Positions 49,401 through 60,100 of a stretch of DNA of 64,000 nucleotides are shown here, in pieces. The translations under genes were made by a program, and so were the position numbers. The notes beneath the pieces are model-generated. The model was not told the origin of the DNA. It saw nothing but the letters and a program-made list of their open reading frames with translations, and searched no databases. This stretch comes from Batillaria attramentaria (Eukaryota > Mollusca > Gastropoda > Batillariidae), in contig JACVVK020000094.1 in the NCBI GenBank assembly GCA_018292915.2, positions 645,001 through 709,000 on the forward strand, written 5' to 3'. Position 1 is the stretch's first letter. Each line of letters opens with the position of its first letter.

Positions 49401-50672
49401 CAAGACATGCCAGCTACACTCTATGTGTCTGATAGTGATAAGTAGTGGATGTTAATGCAGTTAGGTTGCAGAGTTTGTTTTGATTTGTTAACCACGAAGT
49501 AAGATGCATCTTCCTTAACTGATGAAGAATTTTTCAGTGAAGCTCAGTGAAAACATGAAGGCAAAATCCTTCACCAAGGACACAAAGGTAAGGCGCAGGG
49601 TTTGTTGTTGTTTTGTTTTGTTGTTATTTTTGTTTTCTTCTTTTTCTTTTTTCCAGACGTCTGTTCTCTGTTGTAATTGTTTGCCAGTTCTTTGTCTCAA
49701 AGGGATTTTGCTGTACTCAGAACCCATTGTTTAAACTGTCATGGAGATATTAAGCACAGGTTTAATGTGCAAGTTTTCAGGTTGATTTGTTGTTTCCTTG
49801 CAGTTCGACACTAAATGTAAAGTTCTGCTTATTTTACGTGTTTGGTTTCAGTTTTTCATTGATCCAGCAAAGCTGCTTCCACTTCAGAGATTCTTACCTA
49901 AACCTGCAGGCCAGCGCGGAGTGGGCAAGAGAGGAGGCGGGGGAGGTGAGATCCAGTATTTTGAATAGCTGTATTTCTCTCAATCTGTCAGGTTTGATGT
50001 CGGTGGCCTGATACAGTTTAACTATACATGTACCAGAAAGGTGGACTGGCAAAAATCTGCTGAAACTACCTGCCCCCTTAGTGTAGTGGTTAGCATTTCA
50101 GTCCATGGGCCGGGAGACCCGGGTTTGAGTCCCAGCTGAGGCAGGCGGGATTTTTCCTACCTAGGTCGGCTCCTACCCAGAGCGGATGTGCTATGGGCCC
50201 AAGGGGGAGGTTGTTGCCACACAGCCGAGCTTCAACCACTTCACGAGTGCAACTTTGGGGGTGCTTCATCTCCATCATCATGCATAATGAAAATTGCCCC
50301 GGCTTCCGAGCCCTCCGTGGATTCCACTCATTACCAGGGAGGAACACCACTGGAGCGGGCAAAGAGTTGCGGCAGCAAAAAAAAAGAAAAAGAAAAAAAG
50401 AATTAAAATTAAAATCTGCTGCAGGCAAACATTATCAGTGCATGTATTCCACTCTAGGTTCCTTTCTGTTCTTATATTGTTCATTGTTCCCGTCTTTTTC
50501 TTGTTTAGATCGAGGTGGTCGAGGCGGCGGTTTCCGTGGCGGTCGTGGTGGTGGTGGTTTCCGAGGCGGTCGTGGTGGCCGTGGTGGATTCGACAGAGGT
50601 CGGGGACGGGGAGGGGGAGGGTTCAGAGGTCGTGGAGGTGGAGGATTCCGGGGAGGCCGAGGGCAGTACTAG
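40482..50672 (+). CDS. GAR1: H/ACA ribonucleoprotein subunit GAR1, complete, 6 coding exons
   Basis: Structural and regulatory subunit of H/ACA RNPs, which guide pseudouridylation of rRNA and snRNA and stabilise telomerase RNA; nucleolus and Cajal bodies. It contacts the Cbf5/dyskerin thumb. Exons: 40482-40581, 47716-47760, 48096-48244, 49528-49587, 49852-49945, 50509-50672; 612 nt, 203 aa, unbroken frame. The N-terminal RGG region (about 1-33) is followed by the central Gar1/Naf1 fold with [20 protein letters not shown] and [15 protein letters not shown], then [17 protein letters not shown], then a C-terminal RGG tail (about 145-203). Exon 4 must use the AG at 49526-49527, because the stronger-looking TTTTCAG ten bases later would put a TGA in frame. 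The introns are loaded with a nested LINE pair, a minisatellite and a SINE. Poly(A) signals AATAAA at 50775-50780 and 50991-50996. Confidence 0.96.
40724..43071 (-). pseudogene. family A LINE ORF, 3' part (RT and C-terminus) of the interrupted copy A2
   Basis: Continuous coding sequence equivalent to A1 from the late endonuclease ([13 protein letters not shown]) to the stop, including VRQGCLLSP and [10 protein letters not shown]. No internal stop was seen, and it differs from A1 by only a few residues. It is separated from its N-terminal part (46357-47027) by the family B insertion, so the copy is inactivated by insertion rather than by decay. Confidence 0.93.
43072..46356 (+). mobile_element. 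full-length LINE family B nested inside LINE A2
   Basis: Inserted in plus orientation with an 11-bp duplication CTTGTGGATGC (43061-43071 and 46357-46367). The empty site is visible in A1 at about 17555-17565. The 3' tail is (ACTAA)n. The 5' UTR is about 278 bp and shares GGACAGGTCGAAGGGTAGAG with family A. It is diverged from family A in protein sequence but has the same domain order. Confidence 0.96.
43350..46340 (+). CDS. family B LINE ORF: endonuclease plus reverse transcriptase, intact
   Basis: About 996 residues from the first ATG at 43350; the frame is open from 43317. The endonuclease has [28 protein letters not shown] and SDHHLV. The RT has [32 protein letters not shown] and catalytic [10 protein letters not shown] near residue 736. 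The C-terminus has [12 protein letters not shown] and WIGHTLRKP. No stops or frameshifts, so coding capacity looks intact. Same clade as family A. Confidence 0.93.
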   Translation: MTRAGESPREASAPTTLLTAKTKARIGTWNIRTLYETGKTAQVSQEMHRYNLKLLGLCETRWTGTGRTRLTSGDTSLYSGHKDGQPHMHGVALLMTPEATQALLSWEPVSPRILSARFNSKGRKVTILQCYAPTNMADEEEKENFYEQLQAVLDKAPRRDLKILMGDLNAKVGTDNTDRELIMGKHGTGTQNENGELFTEFCTTNDLVIGGTIFPHKTIHKTTWTSPDGRTVNQIDHITIGRKWRRSLLDVRAKRGADAASDHHLVIAAIKIKLKAYRDQADRPSHKYNVHSLKESVKTNAFRCELRNRFSALDTLPEETIEEHWHDLRETWTATSREVLGKKTRQHKEWLTSDTWDLITERKRLKDLINHTDDQDHKRDLQAQYWDVNRQVKRSARNDKRNFINDLTEEAETAAGQRNMKRLYEITRTLSGKNNNPTRPVKDKNGQIITKEEDQRTRWAEHFKETLNRPPPPVPPDIPPAAQLLDISTNPPTKTEIIKAIKSLKSGKAAGPDGIPPEALKADIQTSTDMLHPLLRKIWESESVPQDWKKGHLVKLPKKGDLSSCSNWRGIMLLSIPGKVLTRIILERLKTALDKTLREEQAGFRNDRSCTDHIATMRIIIEQSLEWQTPLYSTFVDFQKAFDSVDREVIWKLMSHYGFPPKFVNIIRQLYEDATCQVIHDGKLTEPFTVRTGVRQGCILSPTIFLMVVDWVMRQATDGKRTGIQWTFSKQLEDLDFADDIALLSHKQQDAQEKLNRVAEEAEKTGLKINISKTEVMRVNHKQHDPIQLHQEDIKEVDKFIYLGSVVSKDGGTEEDIKSRTNKARHAFRTLRPIWRSTALSLRNKIRIFNSNVKSVLLYGSETWRTTKTGSHRLQTFINRCLRNILNIRYPLVITNQDLWERTRQVPIEQEIKKRKWGWIGHTLRKPTSNVTRQSLDWNPQGKRKVGRPKQTWRRSTDAEAKAAGTTWAELKRASQNRVRWRSVVAALCSPGNKED
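46357..47027 (-). pseudogene. family A LINE ORF, 5' part (endonuclease) of the interrupted copy A2
   Basis: Begins at the same ATG as A1 (reads [12 protein letters not shown]) and runs through GDFNAKIG to PHKRIHK, where the family B element interrupts it. The first duplicated base of the target site is at 46357. Confidence 0.93.
47449..47520 (-). repeat. SINE 3' fragment with (ATT)n, GAR1 intron
   Basis: Minus-strand reading gives TGTGCCCTACAAATGCCATT then (TTA)n, a SINE-type tail. Confidence 0.55.
48371..49388. repeat. 34-bp minisatellite, about 30 copies (GAR1 intron 3)
   Basis: Unit approximately ATGGGCTAATGTAGTGGAGT then CATCGTTGATAGCC. Variants alternate TGTAGT/CGTCGT and GATAGCC/GATCACC, suggesting higher-order or recently shuffled repeats. 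It lies wholly between coding exons 48096-48244 and 49528-49587. Confidence 0.98.
50071..50400 (+). repeat. tRNA-derived SINE (family 2), copy 3, in GAR1 intron 5
   Basis: Head GTGTAGTGGTTAGC and GAGACCCGGGTTTGAGTCCC. Compared with copies 1 and 2 it lacks an internal segment of about 150 bp after GGGGGTGCTTC. It ends in an A-rich tail. Confidence 0.9.
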
Positions 50673-50990
50673 TTCGGTGTGGGCTGGTTGTGTGTGTATG
50701 GGTGTGTGTGTGTGCTTGAGAGAGAAGAGTTTGTGTCAGGTGCATGATGTGAGAAAAACAAAAATAGTACATGCAATAAAAAGTGAAAATTATTTGTTTC
50801 CACTCTTGTTTGTGAGAATGTGAAGTTTTCATTGTCTAGGGCATAGAACAATGCCAGTGTATGCAGTATTACATTAAAGTCGTAAGGTTTAAGGCTTCAA
50901 AAACAACAACAACAAAGAACACACACACATGGACAAACTTTCAGTAACAGACGCAAGTACATGTGCTAACAGCATAAGAGGTCATTCATC

Positions 50991-50996
50991 AATAAA
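50991..50996 (+). terminator. poly(A) signal AATAAA, distal site for GAR1
   Basis: Second AATAAA downstream of the GAR1 stop (the first is at 50775-50780), about 50 bp from an oppositely oriented signal at 51043. Confidence 0.5.
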
Positions 50997-51042
50997 CTTG
51001 ATAGCAAAAAACTGAACTCCGTCTTCACAGGCATAGAAAAGG

Positions 51043-51048
51043 TTTATT
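51043..51048 (-). terminator. poly(A) signal on the minus strand, candidate 3' end of the RhoGAP gene
   Basis: TTTATT on plus is AATAAA on minus. If used by the RhoGAP gene its 3' UTR would be about 6 kb and end facing GAR1. The stretch 51,060-57,101 is AT-rich and lacks other gene evidence, which would suit a long 3' UTR. This is inference. Confidence 0.35.
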
Positions 51049-51298
51049 TGAAAAAGTCATAACAATTGTACAGAAGGAAACGGTAACAATTTGGTAGTAA
51101 ATCTCTTCAAAATTTGCAGCATTGTAACATCTGAGCAATTCAAATCACAGGCCCAAAACAAAGCACATCTGCACATAAACAATCTTGTTCAAAACTTGCT
51201 GAAATGACGCTTGGCTTCACAGATGAAAACTGGCATGGCCATTGAGTACTACTCTGCACAGATCAGTACAGGCCCAGAGCAGAAAACTTGCACATAAA

Positions 51299-51380
51299 TG
51301 TGACCCTCCACCACAAAATGAGTTGTCTTGTAACATGAACAAATAGCACAAGAAGACTCATTTCGTGGTGGAGGGTCACA
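51299..51380. repeat. 82-bp inverted-repeat element
   Basis: Left TGTGACCCTCCACCACAAAA and right the complement of TGTGACCCTCCACCACGAAA, with a short centre. It could fold as a hairpin. No clear target duplication. Confidence 0.75.
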
Positions 51381-51864
51381 AATATTTTTGTTCAAAACCT
51401 GCAGAAATGTTGAGCTCTGAGAAGAAAACTAGAGTGGCCGTTAAGTACTTCTGCACAGATCTGTACCTTACTGTGGAGATCCCATCACGCTAACTTTGGC
51501 ACAAAATATCTGTATAACTAACAGCTTTCTTCCTTTCTAATTGTTCTCAAACTCATATTGACTGAACATAAATGGAAGTTATTTCCTGAAAATAAAATGA
51601 TAAAACTTTGGTCGAGAAATCACGTGGACCCCAGCAGAGGATCCACGCCAGGATTCCATTACCGGTGCATGTGTTGAGGCACGAAAATGCCAGGGGTTTT
51701 CTTGTTGTTTTTTTCCTCGACTTGTCTAAGCCAGTAATCAATAACACTGCAACTATACTAACAGAAATATCGTATAATCATCAGTCAGCCATCACACTTG
51801 AATCTCTAGATATACTTTCTTTTATAAACTCATGGTATTGCTAATACTGTAATAGAGAAATACA

Positions 51865-52350
51865 CTACAGTGGGTGCCTGCACACTCCGGAGTCCCTGGA
51901 AACGAAGCTGCCGACCAGCTAGCCAAGAAGGGGGCCAGCGAGAGCCAACCAGACACGGACTTGACGTACGGGGAAAAACATACCCTCACCAAGTCAGCCC
52001 GCAAACCAGTAACACCGAAGGATGACTACCACTGCCTCACCAGACAAGAGCAAGTCATCCTTCTACGGCTCAGAACCGGACACAACCGCCTCAATGCACA
52101 TATGCACCGCAAGTTCGGACTGGCCCCTTAATGCAGAGTGCAGTTGCGGCACCGGCGAGCAAACGGCAGAGCATGTCCTCCAGCAGTGCCCCAAGCTCCA
52201 GGAGCTGCGTACAGCAGTGTGGCCAGAAGAGACCAGTCTGCACTCCAAGCTGTACGGTAGCCTGCAGGATCTTCAGAAAACTGCCCACTTCATCGAGACA
52301 ACCGGCCTGCCAGTGTGACCCCAGCGACCGCAAAGAAGAAGAAGACTAGA
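51865..52350 (+). mobile_element. 5'-truncated LINE related to family N, with a frameshift
   Basis: Encodes only the end of RNase H (LQWVPAHSGVPGNEAADQLA) and the C-terminal knuckle region (ECSCGTGEQTAEHVLQQCP). The frame shifts near 52128, where a premature TAA follows GLAP. It ends in (GAA)n like the full-length copy at 22876-27223 but is clearly diverged from it. Confidence 0.88.
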
Positions 52351-53195
52351 CTTATATATACTGGTAATAAGTTGTACAGTTTTTTGTGTGTGTGCAGTAC
52401 ATTCTGAATGGAAACTGACCTCCGTGACTAAACCACTTGTTCAAATGGAAACCTTCAAAACCACTTGTTCAAAATAAAAGTCTGGCAAGCTTTTGGTTAT
52501 ATGCAACAACAAAAACCAAAGGAAGGGTGTGTACATACATACTCAGTGTATATCATCTATAGCCTGTGTCAAGGCTGAACCTCATGTACCACTTGCTTTT
52601 TAGGGAAACACACATCACTGCACCTTTTAAACTGCTGCACTTTTTTTCAGTACTTTCAGTTTTAACGTGCTTTCCTGGATCACAGGTAAAAGACTGAAAA
52701 GATTGTAGTCTTGGGCACACAAAAAACAAACAAACAGAAGTCCATGACAGTACAATGAAAGTGTTGTCGACAAAATGCACATACATATTTCCAGGAAAGA
52801 CACAGACGTGGACTAAATCTACAAGGCATGTATACAAAGCTTCATAAGTACTAGCACATGCATATCATATATATATCTTATTACAGCAGCAAGGTAAATT
52901 TGGGCTGCTCTACTATTTCTATGTGTAACACCGACATCTACGATTGCATTGTTTTAAAAAGCACTGAACCGAGACCAAAAAATCAACCAGCTCTCTAGTG
53001 TCTGATGAGTTATTCAGAAATGCCCTTTAGTCTCCTGATGTGCTTGACATGTACACACAATACTTGATTTTCAAACAATTTCATGAGAAATCTTTTTTTT
53101 TTTTTTTTTTTAAAGACTCCCTTGATTTTGGTTCAACAAAACTGTAGGACCTGATATAAAAATGGCAAGTCACGAGTGGCATACCCATATGTTTC

Positions 53196-53240
<45 letters not shown>

Positions 53241-53725
53241 CTTTAAAAAAACAAAAAACATACCCGAGAGGGCTGACCCTCACCGTACACGTACCACATT
53301 TACCAGACCCTTCCTGCCTGGGATCAGCGTATCAGTTATTGTTATCATTTGGCACACTTATCACTGCTGGGTATACGTGTACATGTATCCACTAAAGCAT
53401 TTAAAGAACCGGAAAACAAAAATCAACCACTCTGACAGTTCTAGCAATAAAAACTTTGCAAATGTCTTGTCAGAAAAATTTGCATTAAATAAATAAACAA
53501 TAAAGCCAAATCAACAAACACCTTCATCTTTGTAGTGTGTACTTCGTGCAGGAAGCACAACAGGCACATTATGCAACACTTAACAACAAAAACAAAACCA
53601 GTATATAAAGTGAGCAATGTACAAAACAAAACAAAAGTTGTACAGGTACTTTTAACAATAATGTGCAGAGCGCATACATATATTCATGATTTAGCAGTAA
53701 TTTTAATACATGTATTCATGTAGAA
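52351..53725. other. no gene seen; possible RhoGAP 3' UTR
   Basis: AT-rich unique sequence with a T run at about 53092-53112 and (GT)n at about 53200-53238. No conserved coding frame. Confidence 0.45.
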
Positions 53726-53979
53726 TTGTCACCTAGTACATGTATTCATATACAGACTTCAACTTAAGTCAAGGACCACCTTGACAGACAGGTCTAATTT
53801 TTAAGAATTCACAAAAAATAGAGATCAAGGAATCTTTCAAATTTTTTGCTGTGAAAGTGTTAAAGGGTTAACAATGCATCCTGCAAAGCTTGCTGAAGCT
53901 GAAAAACCACCATGGAATTTTAGCAAAATTTGCAAGTGGTCCTTGACTTATGTTGAAGTCTGTATGTACTAGGTGACAA
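53726..53979. mobile_element. 254-bp inverted-repeat MITE
   Basis: Left TTGTCACCTAGTACATGTAT, continuing with ACAGACTTCAACTTAAGTCA. The right end is the complement: GTGGTCCTTGACTTATGTTG, then TACTAGGTGACAA. One arm has a small insertion. No ORF and no clear target duplication. Confidence 0.7.
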
Positions 53980-56900
53980 ATCTGCTTGCAAACATTCCTG
54001 GCTTGCCTTGTGCAATTTACATAAGAACAGCAAATAACCGAGGTAAAGTGCATTTTTCTTGACAATTTTGTAGGTGCATGTTTTAAACATGTACTATTAT
54101 AATTAGGCGCAGCTAATGAAATCCATGATCTTGGTGCAAATACACAAAAATACTGACTGACTGATTGTTACCACTTTGTATGCACAATATCTATCAATGA
54201 CTGAGGTTGGTTGTTGCTGAGGCAAACAGATCTACGTGTGCTTTCAGAGGAGGGAAATCCAAAAAGCCGAACGTAAGTACCCCGATAGTGCAAAATGTAT
54301 TACTTCAAATATGTATGTATATATATACACAAATGTCGATTATAGAACTCTCAAAAATTAATTCTAGAAAAAAATCGGATACTGATTAAAAAAATCATGA
54401 AATCGCAACAGCTGCCCATAAAATCCATAAAACTACCATAATGCCAAAGCAAATCTCAGTTCATATCCATAGCAATTCTGACGCTCCAACGGTACACTAC
54501 CAATAATAATAATTTCAAATTCACTATCGATAAGACTAACTGACGTTCCTGGCCAAAGCATTTAAATTTGACGATCCACTAAGCTGGTCTACAATTTTTA
54601 TCAGCCAATGATTACATATTCTCAGACACGCTATCGTTTAGTTGAGAACCCATCAACATTGTGTACTGGCAGCCTCAAATGAACCAATAAATTAGTAAAT
54701 GAAGTAGTGTCAGTTATTTACCCACAGGTAGTATTCTAGATAATGATGGATACAGACCAATAAGGTTGAAAGTTTTGGTGCGTTATATTATGCTGCGGAG
54801 GTCGGAATTTAATACCTGGGATTCCAATGACCCTTCAAGACAACATGCCCTCAGCTATCTACTGCATCCATGCTGACTAACTTTGGATGCTTGCAGGATA
54901 CATGTTCTGATGTAGCTTAGCAGAAAGGTAATTACATACATGTATCATTGTATTGCACTGAACTGCTACAGGCACATGGGTAAATTCTGCTACAAAATGG
55001 GTAATAAAGATTGAGAAAGAAGGGAAATCTACTGTCAAGCTGTGCATGCATATGACCGATATGAATCTGGACTGATAAGTGTCCCAAAGTGCTATATATT
55101 GCTGAAATCAAGCCTTTAATTACGGTGAATGTAATAAAATGTGCTGTTAATACATGCGTAGACAAAAAAGTGGGCTTGGCTTCAGCTTTGTTACAGGCAT
55201 CAGAAGCAAAAGACACAATAACTAAATTCTGGATTCACATACAGTACAAAATGGGAGTTGCAGTGTTGAATAACCAATGAAACCTGAAATGATCTGCTTT
55301 GACAATGGTGCTTCACACTTTCATGGAATTTTAACAAAACAGAACTCACAAGAAATACCAAGAAGGCGAGTACAGGTAACCATTTCGCTACTTGACACTC
55401 TGTGAGTAAATGACATAACACTCTTCATAAAAAATTCATACTGCTTCCCATCTCTTGCTGATTGACTTTACGATCAAAGTGAACTTGATGAACACAAACA
55501 TTATGGGCAAGCACAAGGCTATGCGTAGTGAAGCCCCATAAACTGCAGGGCAAAAGGCGAGGGTTGGGAATGTGCTACATCAATAATAAGTTATCAGTGT
55601 GGTCAATACTGTGCGTTGGGGATTATCAAAATTGAGAAACAAACTGACATTCTTGCCAAAAGATATGACCAGCAATATGACAAGTTACAACAAATACAAG
55701 AGGGGAAAGTCTTGGTGGGGTAAATGCACCGAACAGGTTAGGTAATAGATATGTGGACATACTCTCGTTGGAATACAGAAGGGGACTTGGCAAGATTTGT
55801 CAAAGACTGTCACAATCCTGTACATGCGATAAGCTTGAACAACAAACAGCATCTCAGAAACATCTGCATCAGAAACAAGGGGAGTATTTCTTTCCAAACA
55901 ATCAACAACCAGCCGACTTTTCTGAGAACTATTCCTGCATTCATGCCTAAGATTTGTTCTGAAGATAGTAAATGCACCAGGAGTTTCTGCGTGGTTTCAT
56001 ATGCCCCTTGCCGTAACAGGTGAGGGACTGGACAGCATGCAGCTGAGAGCTAGCTATCAACAAAAACAATGCAGCAGTGGCCGGCTCAGTAAATCTTAAA
56101 TGCAACCTGTCGACACACTGGCGTTCAGTGTGCACTTTCTGGCTGGGTTGAGCTGGTCACAGTCTCAGCAACTGAATCATGGCTTGTATAGCTATCCACG
56201 CCCTGGACATGGCAAGTATTTTACTCGCCATGGTGAGTGGAAAAAAAAATTGCTGGGGATTAAAATTAAAAACGTACTCGCCAGATGCAAGTGCAGTAAA
56301 ACGAAGTTGATTTTCCGGTGTCATAGCAGCAAGTTGTGGCTGAAGCATGACGTAAAGGCAAACAAGATTAGCTGTTCAATCTGCTCGTGCAAACTTGTGA
56401 CTTTTAAAACTCTAAAGCTGGGCTAGTAACTTTTCTAACCTCGCTAGTTAAAAAGTCTGAGGCACTAGTCAAAGGTTAGTGTGGAAAAAATCAGACTCTC
56501 AGGGCTGCTATCCCACCATTCTGCAATCTGACCATACACTGGCAAACATCACACTCCAATAAGTAGTCATCCTTCTTCAAAATATTGTAAACAGTGTGTC
56601 TTTCACTCCTGCATATTCCCCAAGGACTGCTGTCTCAAGGTTAATATGCAGTGCAAAAATAATCCACTGCATACATTTTCTTGTATCACTGAGTTGCCTC
56701 CAGGAACGATGGACATTTTGTTGTTGTTTTTAAAATGCTGGTCCACAAAACAGTACACGTAACTCTGCCAACGCCTGGCACAGATTTCAAACTGTAGCAC
56801 CACAAATGTCATTCAATGTTCCCACAGATTTTTCCCACTTCATTTTCAAATTGTCCATAGTCCACTCTTCTCCATGCAGGCTGATCTTGCTGATCTGATC

Positions 56901-57101
56901 ACGCTGCACAGTCTGCAGAAGATCAACACTACGAGTACGTTTTCCACATCGATTAGAAGTGCCGTCTTCAAAAGCAGTCATGTAGTGCATATAATTTATG
57001 TCACCATGCACACATCATTATTCATTAAGCAGTAATCTCAGTCAGCAAAGATAAATAATTTGCAATTTGTCAACAGATCAACCTCTCCTTTAGTGAAGCA
57101 A
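53980..57101. other. no gene seen; possible RhoGAP 3' UTR
   Basis: AT-rich sequence with scattered short open frames and no recognisable domain, splice pattern or repeat family. Confidence 0.4.
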
Positions 57102-60100
57102 CTACTCTTGGAGATCTCCGTACTGCAGCTTGTACTTGTATAGCTGGGCCTGCAAAGCTACGGTCCGCTCCACAGCTTCAGCGCGTGAGTTTTTCTCTGC
57201 ATCCAGTTTGGCTGTGAGATCAATCACCTGACTGAGATGCTGCTTCTCCATGGTGGTGATTCTGTTCTCGTACTTCGAGCGCATCTCAGTCAGCTGACTT
57301 TTCAGCGCAGCCATCAGCTGGTCTGATCGCTGTTTGTCTTCTCTGTTCTTCATCAGCTGGGATTTCAGTGCAGCTACTTGAGCTTCGAGGTCACTGCGAG
57401 ATGGTGACATCCTGTCAACATGTTCACCACCAGCTCTGTGGTGATTTTCTCTTGGTGGTTCAACACTGTGGGCATTCACACTGGAAACTGTGTTGCCTTT
57501 TGAATCGACTTCTCCATTGATGTTTCCTTTCTCGTCTACTACCAGGTAGACACTTGGCTTCACACCAACAACCGGATGTGGTCTGTGGTCAGCCTTGTGA
57601 TGTCCAGCTTTCTGCTGTGTTTCAGTGCTGTCTTTTGGCCTCATATCAACAGCTGCATGTGGTGGAGACATTAACGGATGACTGGTGGACGATAACGCTT
57701 TGTGGACATCTAAAGGGTCGACAGGAGAGGCAGGAGCTCCATTTGGTCGTCGCTGTTTCCTGGATTTATTGCGTCGTGGTGGTACAGGTTTGGATCCAGG
57801 CTCCAGTCCTCTCTCCAGTGTGTTAGTCCTACTGCTTGATTCGCTGGACGTAGACCCATCGCCATGCTCCAACGAACTCTGCTTGGTGCTGAAGTGGTCA
57901 CTGTGGAAAGAGAAGGGACTAGAAGGTGAAGACGAGGGTGACTCACGACTCCCCGGCGTGAACACGTCATCTGTGCTACGGCAGAAGTCCAGCCCCTGCA
58001 GGTCACGCACCGATTCAGGCAGTAGAAGAGAAGGGTCAAAGTCTGAGACCGGCTGTGACAGCCTGAGGAGATCCGCTGTTGCTATGTTGTTAAGCACTTT
58101 TGGTCTCATTGCAGGGACCCCTTGTTCTGAGGCAGCAGCTGGGGGGGACTCAGGTGGAGGACGAGGAGGAAGAATTTCAGGACTGTGGTGGATCAGCATG
58201 TAGGCCAGGTGCTGTGTCAGGTCAGCCGTCAGCATCAAGAGCTCTGGGCTGTTATCCATATGCCGGATCAAATTTGGGCCAAAGACAAGTGCCAGGTTGT
58301 TGGCATCCATCTTTGTTTTTTCCGAGTTGGCGGCAAGACGGTGCAGGAAATCGCAGAGATAGGAAAGTGTGGCATAATGATCATACGGGATTTCTTCGTT
58401 CAGCATCTTTGCCATAAGTGCCACTTCCTCTGCTTTCTTCTCTTCAGATGTGGCCGCTGCGTAGCGCATGGCACAGTTCATGGCACGCTGGTACAACTCC
58501 GGAGGAACTAGCGACTCTGGAAGCTCCCGGAGATATGCTTTCAGCAGCGCACCAACCGTGTGGACATCAACACTTTCTAAAGACGGCCGCTGTCCAGTTT
58601 CAAACTGAGCACGCAACTCCTTCATCAGCCCAGCTCGTCCAGCTAACCTACAAAGTAAAGAACAACAGATGAACAAAGCTCCAAAAGAAGTATTTTCTGC
58701 AGTCTTGTTCCCTATTGACAAAAATCTGGTTTCCTCTAATCCTCAAAAGCAATTATGCTAGCTAACCATAACCATAAGAAACAATAGGAGCTTACAAAGG
58801 GATTTTTTTTTTCTTCAACAGGCAAGTCAGGAGGAGTGTTGATAAAACAGAACACTAGTCTGACCATACGAACGAGAGCTGTAGAAATGCAAGTGCAATC
58901 TATCATAAACTAACCTGAAGATGCCTTCAGCATCCATACCAAAAACTTTCAGATGCTCAACACATGCTTCAACAATGTAGGGAATGGTTCGTCCATGCTG
59001 ATGCTCATATTTCATGGCCTCTGACAAGGGTAGTCCAAATATGGCTGCACGCAAAACCAAACAAACAAAAAAACACATGCAATTCAACTACTTGGTCCAA
59101 ACTGTGCTGGACAACTTAAACTATTTTTTTTTAAAAACCCAACAACAAAAAACGTAAGCCTGCTATGGAAAGGTTCTATAAGCTGAAAATTACCTGATCT
59201 TTGGAGGATGGTGGGTGGGTGTCAACAACTGTACCATCTTTTGTCCACCAGGAATGTGGGACAAGTGTGATATATATATCTTAAAAAAAAGGGTTATAGG
59301 GAAAAGGGCTGTGGAAAAGTTTGTCAGGATCCAAACAGGGATGTCACTGGTGCCCGGACACAGGACTATGACCGATAGATTTAGGCAAATGTCCGATGAA
59401 AAAACTGTCCAGCAGGACAGATGTCCGATTGTTTATTTCAAGAGGAGGTCATATGTCCGACTGCGTTTCTGTTGATCGCGGACAAACTAGTGACATTTTT
59501 CCGAGTGAGGGCTGCTGCCTTGCGCTACTCGGGAAGCTTGTGTTTATGTGGTTCCTGTTTTACAATGCTTTATTGTCGTGCGCCAGAATGTCCTGTTGTT
59601 TCGTTTCAATTCAGGACAAATGCCACCTTCCAGGACATTTGTCCTATAGGTTTCAAGCTCCAGTGACATCCCTGTCCAAACACACTAATCTTGAAAAGAT
59701 ACCTCTGCTGTACTACTATACAGGGTCCACACAGGTTCACAGTCTCCAAAATTCATGACTTTAACTTGACTTTTCGAGGCCAACTCTCCTGTTTTCCATG
59801 ACACCTTCCTCGCCCTCTTTCACACTGACACATGCAAGAGTAGAAATTCTCAGCTTATCCAAATTATCGCAGTCAGCAAGACCAATGTTCAGAGGTAGTC
59901 ATTAGCCTTATGGGAAAGCAGTTTGTTGGTATTTTTGGCAATCGGTCCTGTGAGTAATCACCAAGCTGACCGTTTCACTGTTGGGCTCAAAATAGTTTCC
60001 ATAAAATTCTGAAATTCCATGACTTTTCATGACTCTTGAAATAATTTCCTGACTTTCCAGGCCTGGAAAAGCTTTTTCCAAATTCCATGACTTTTCCAGG

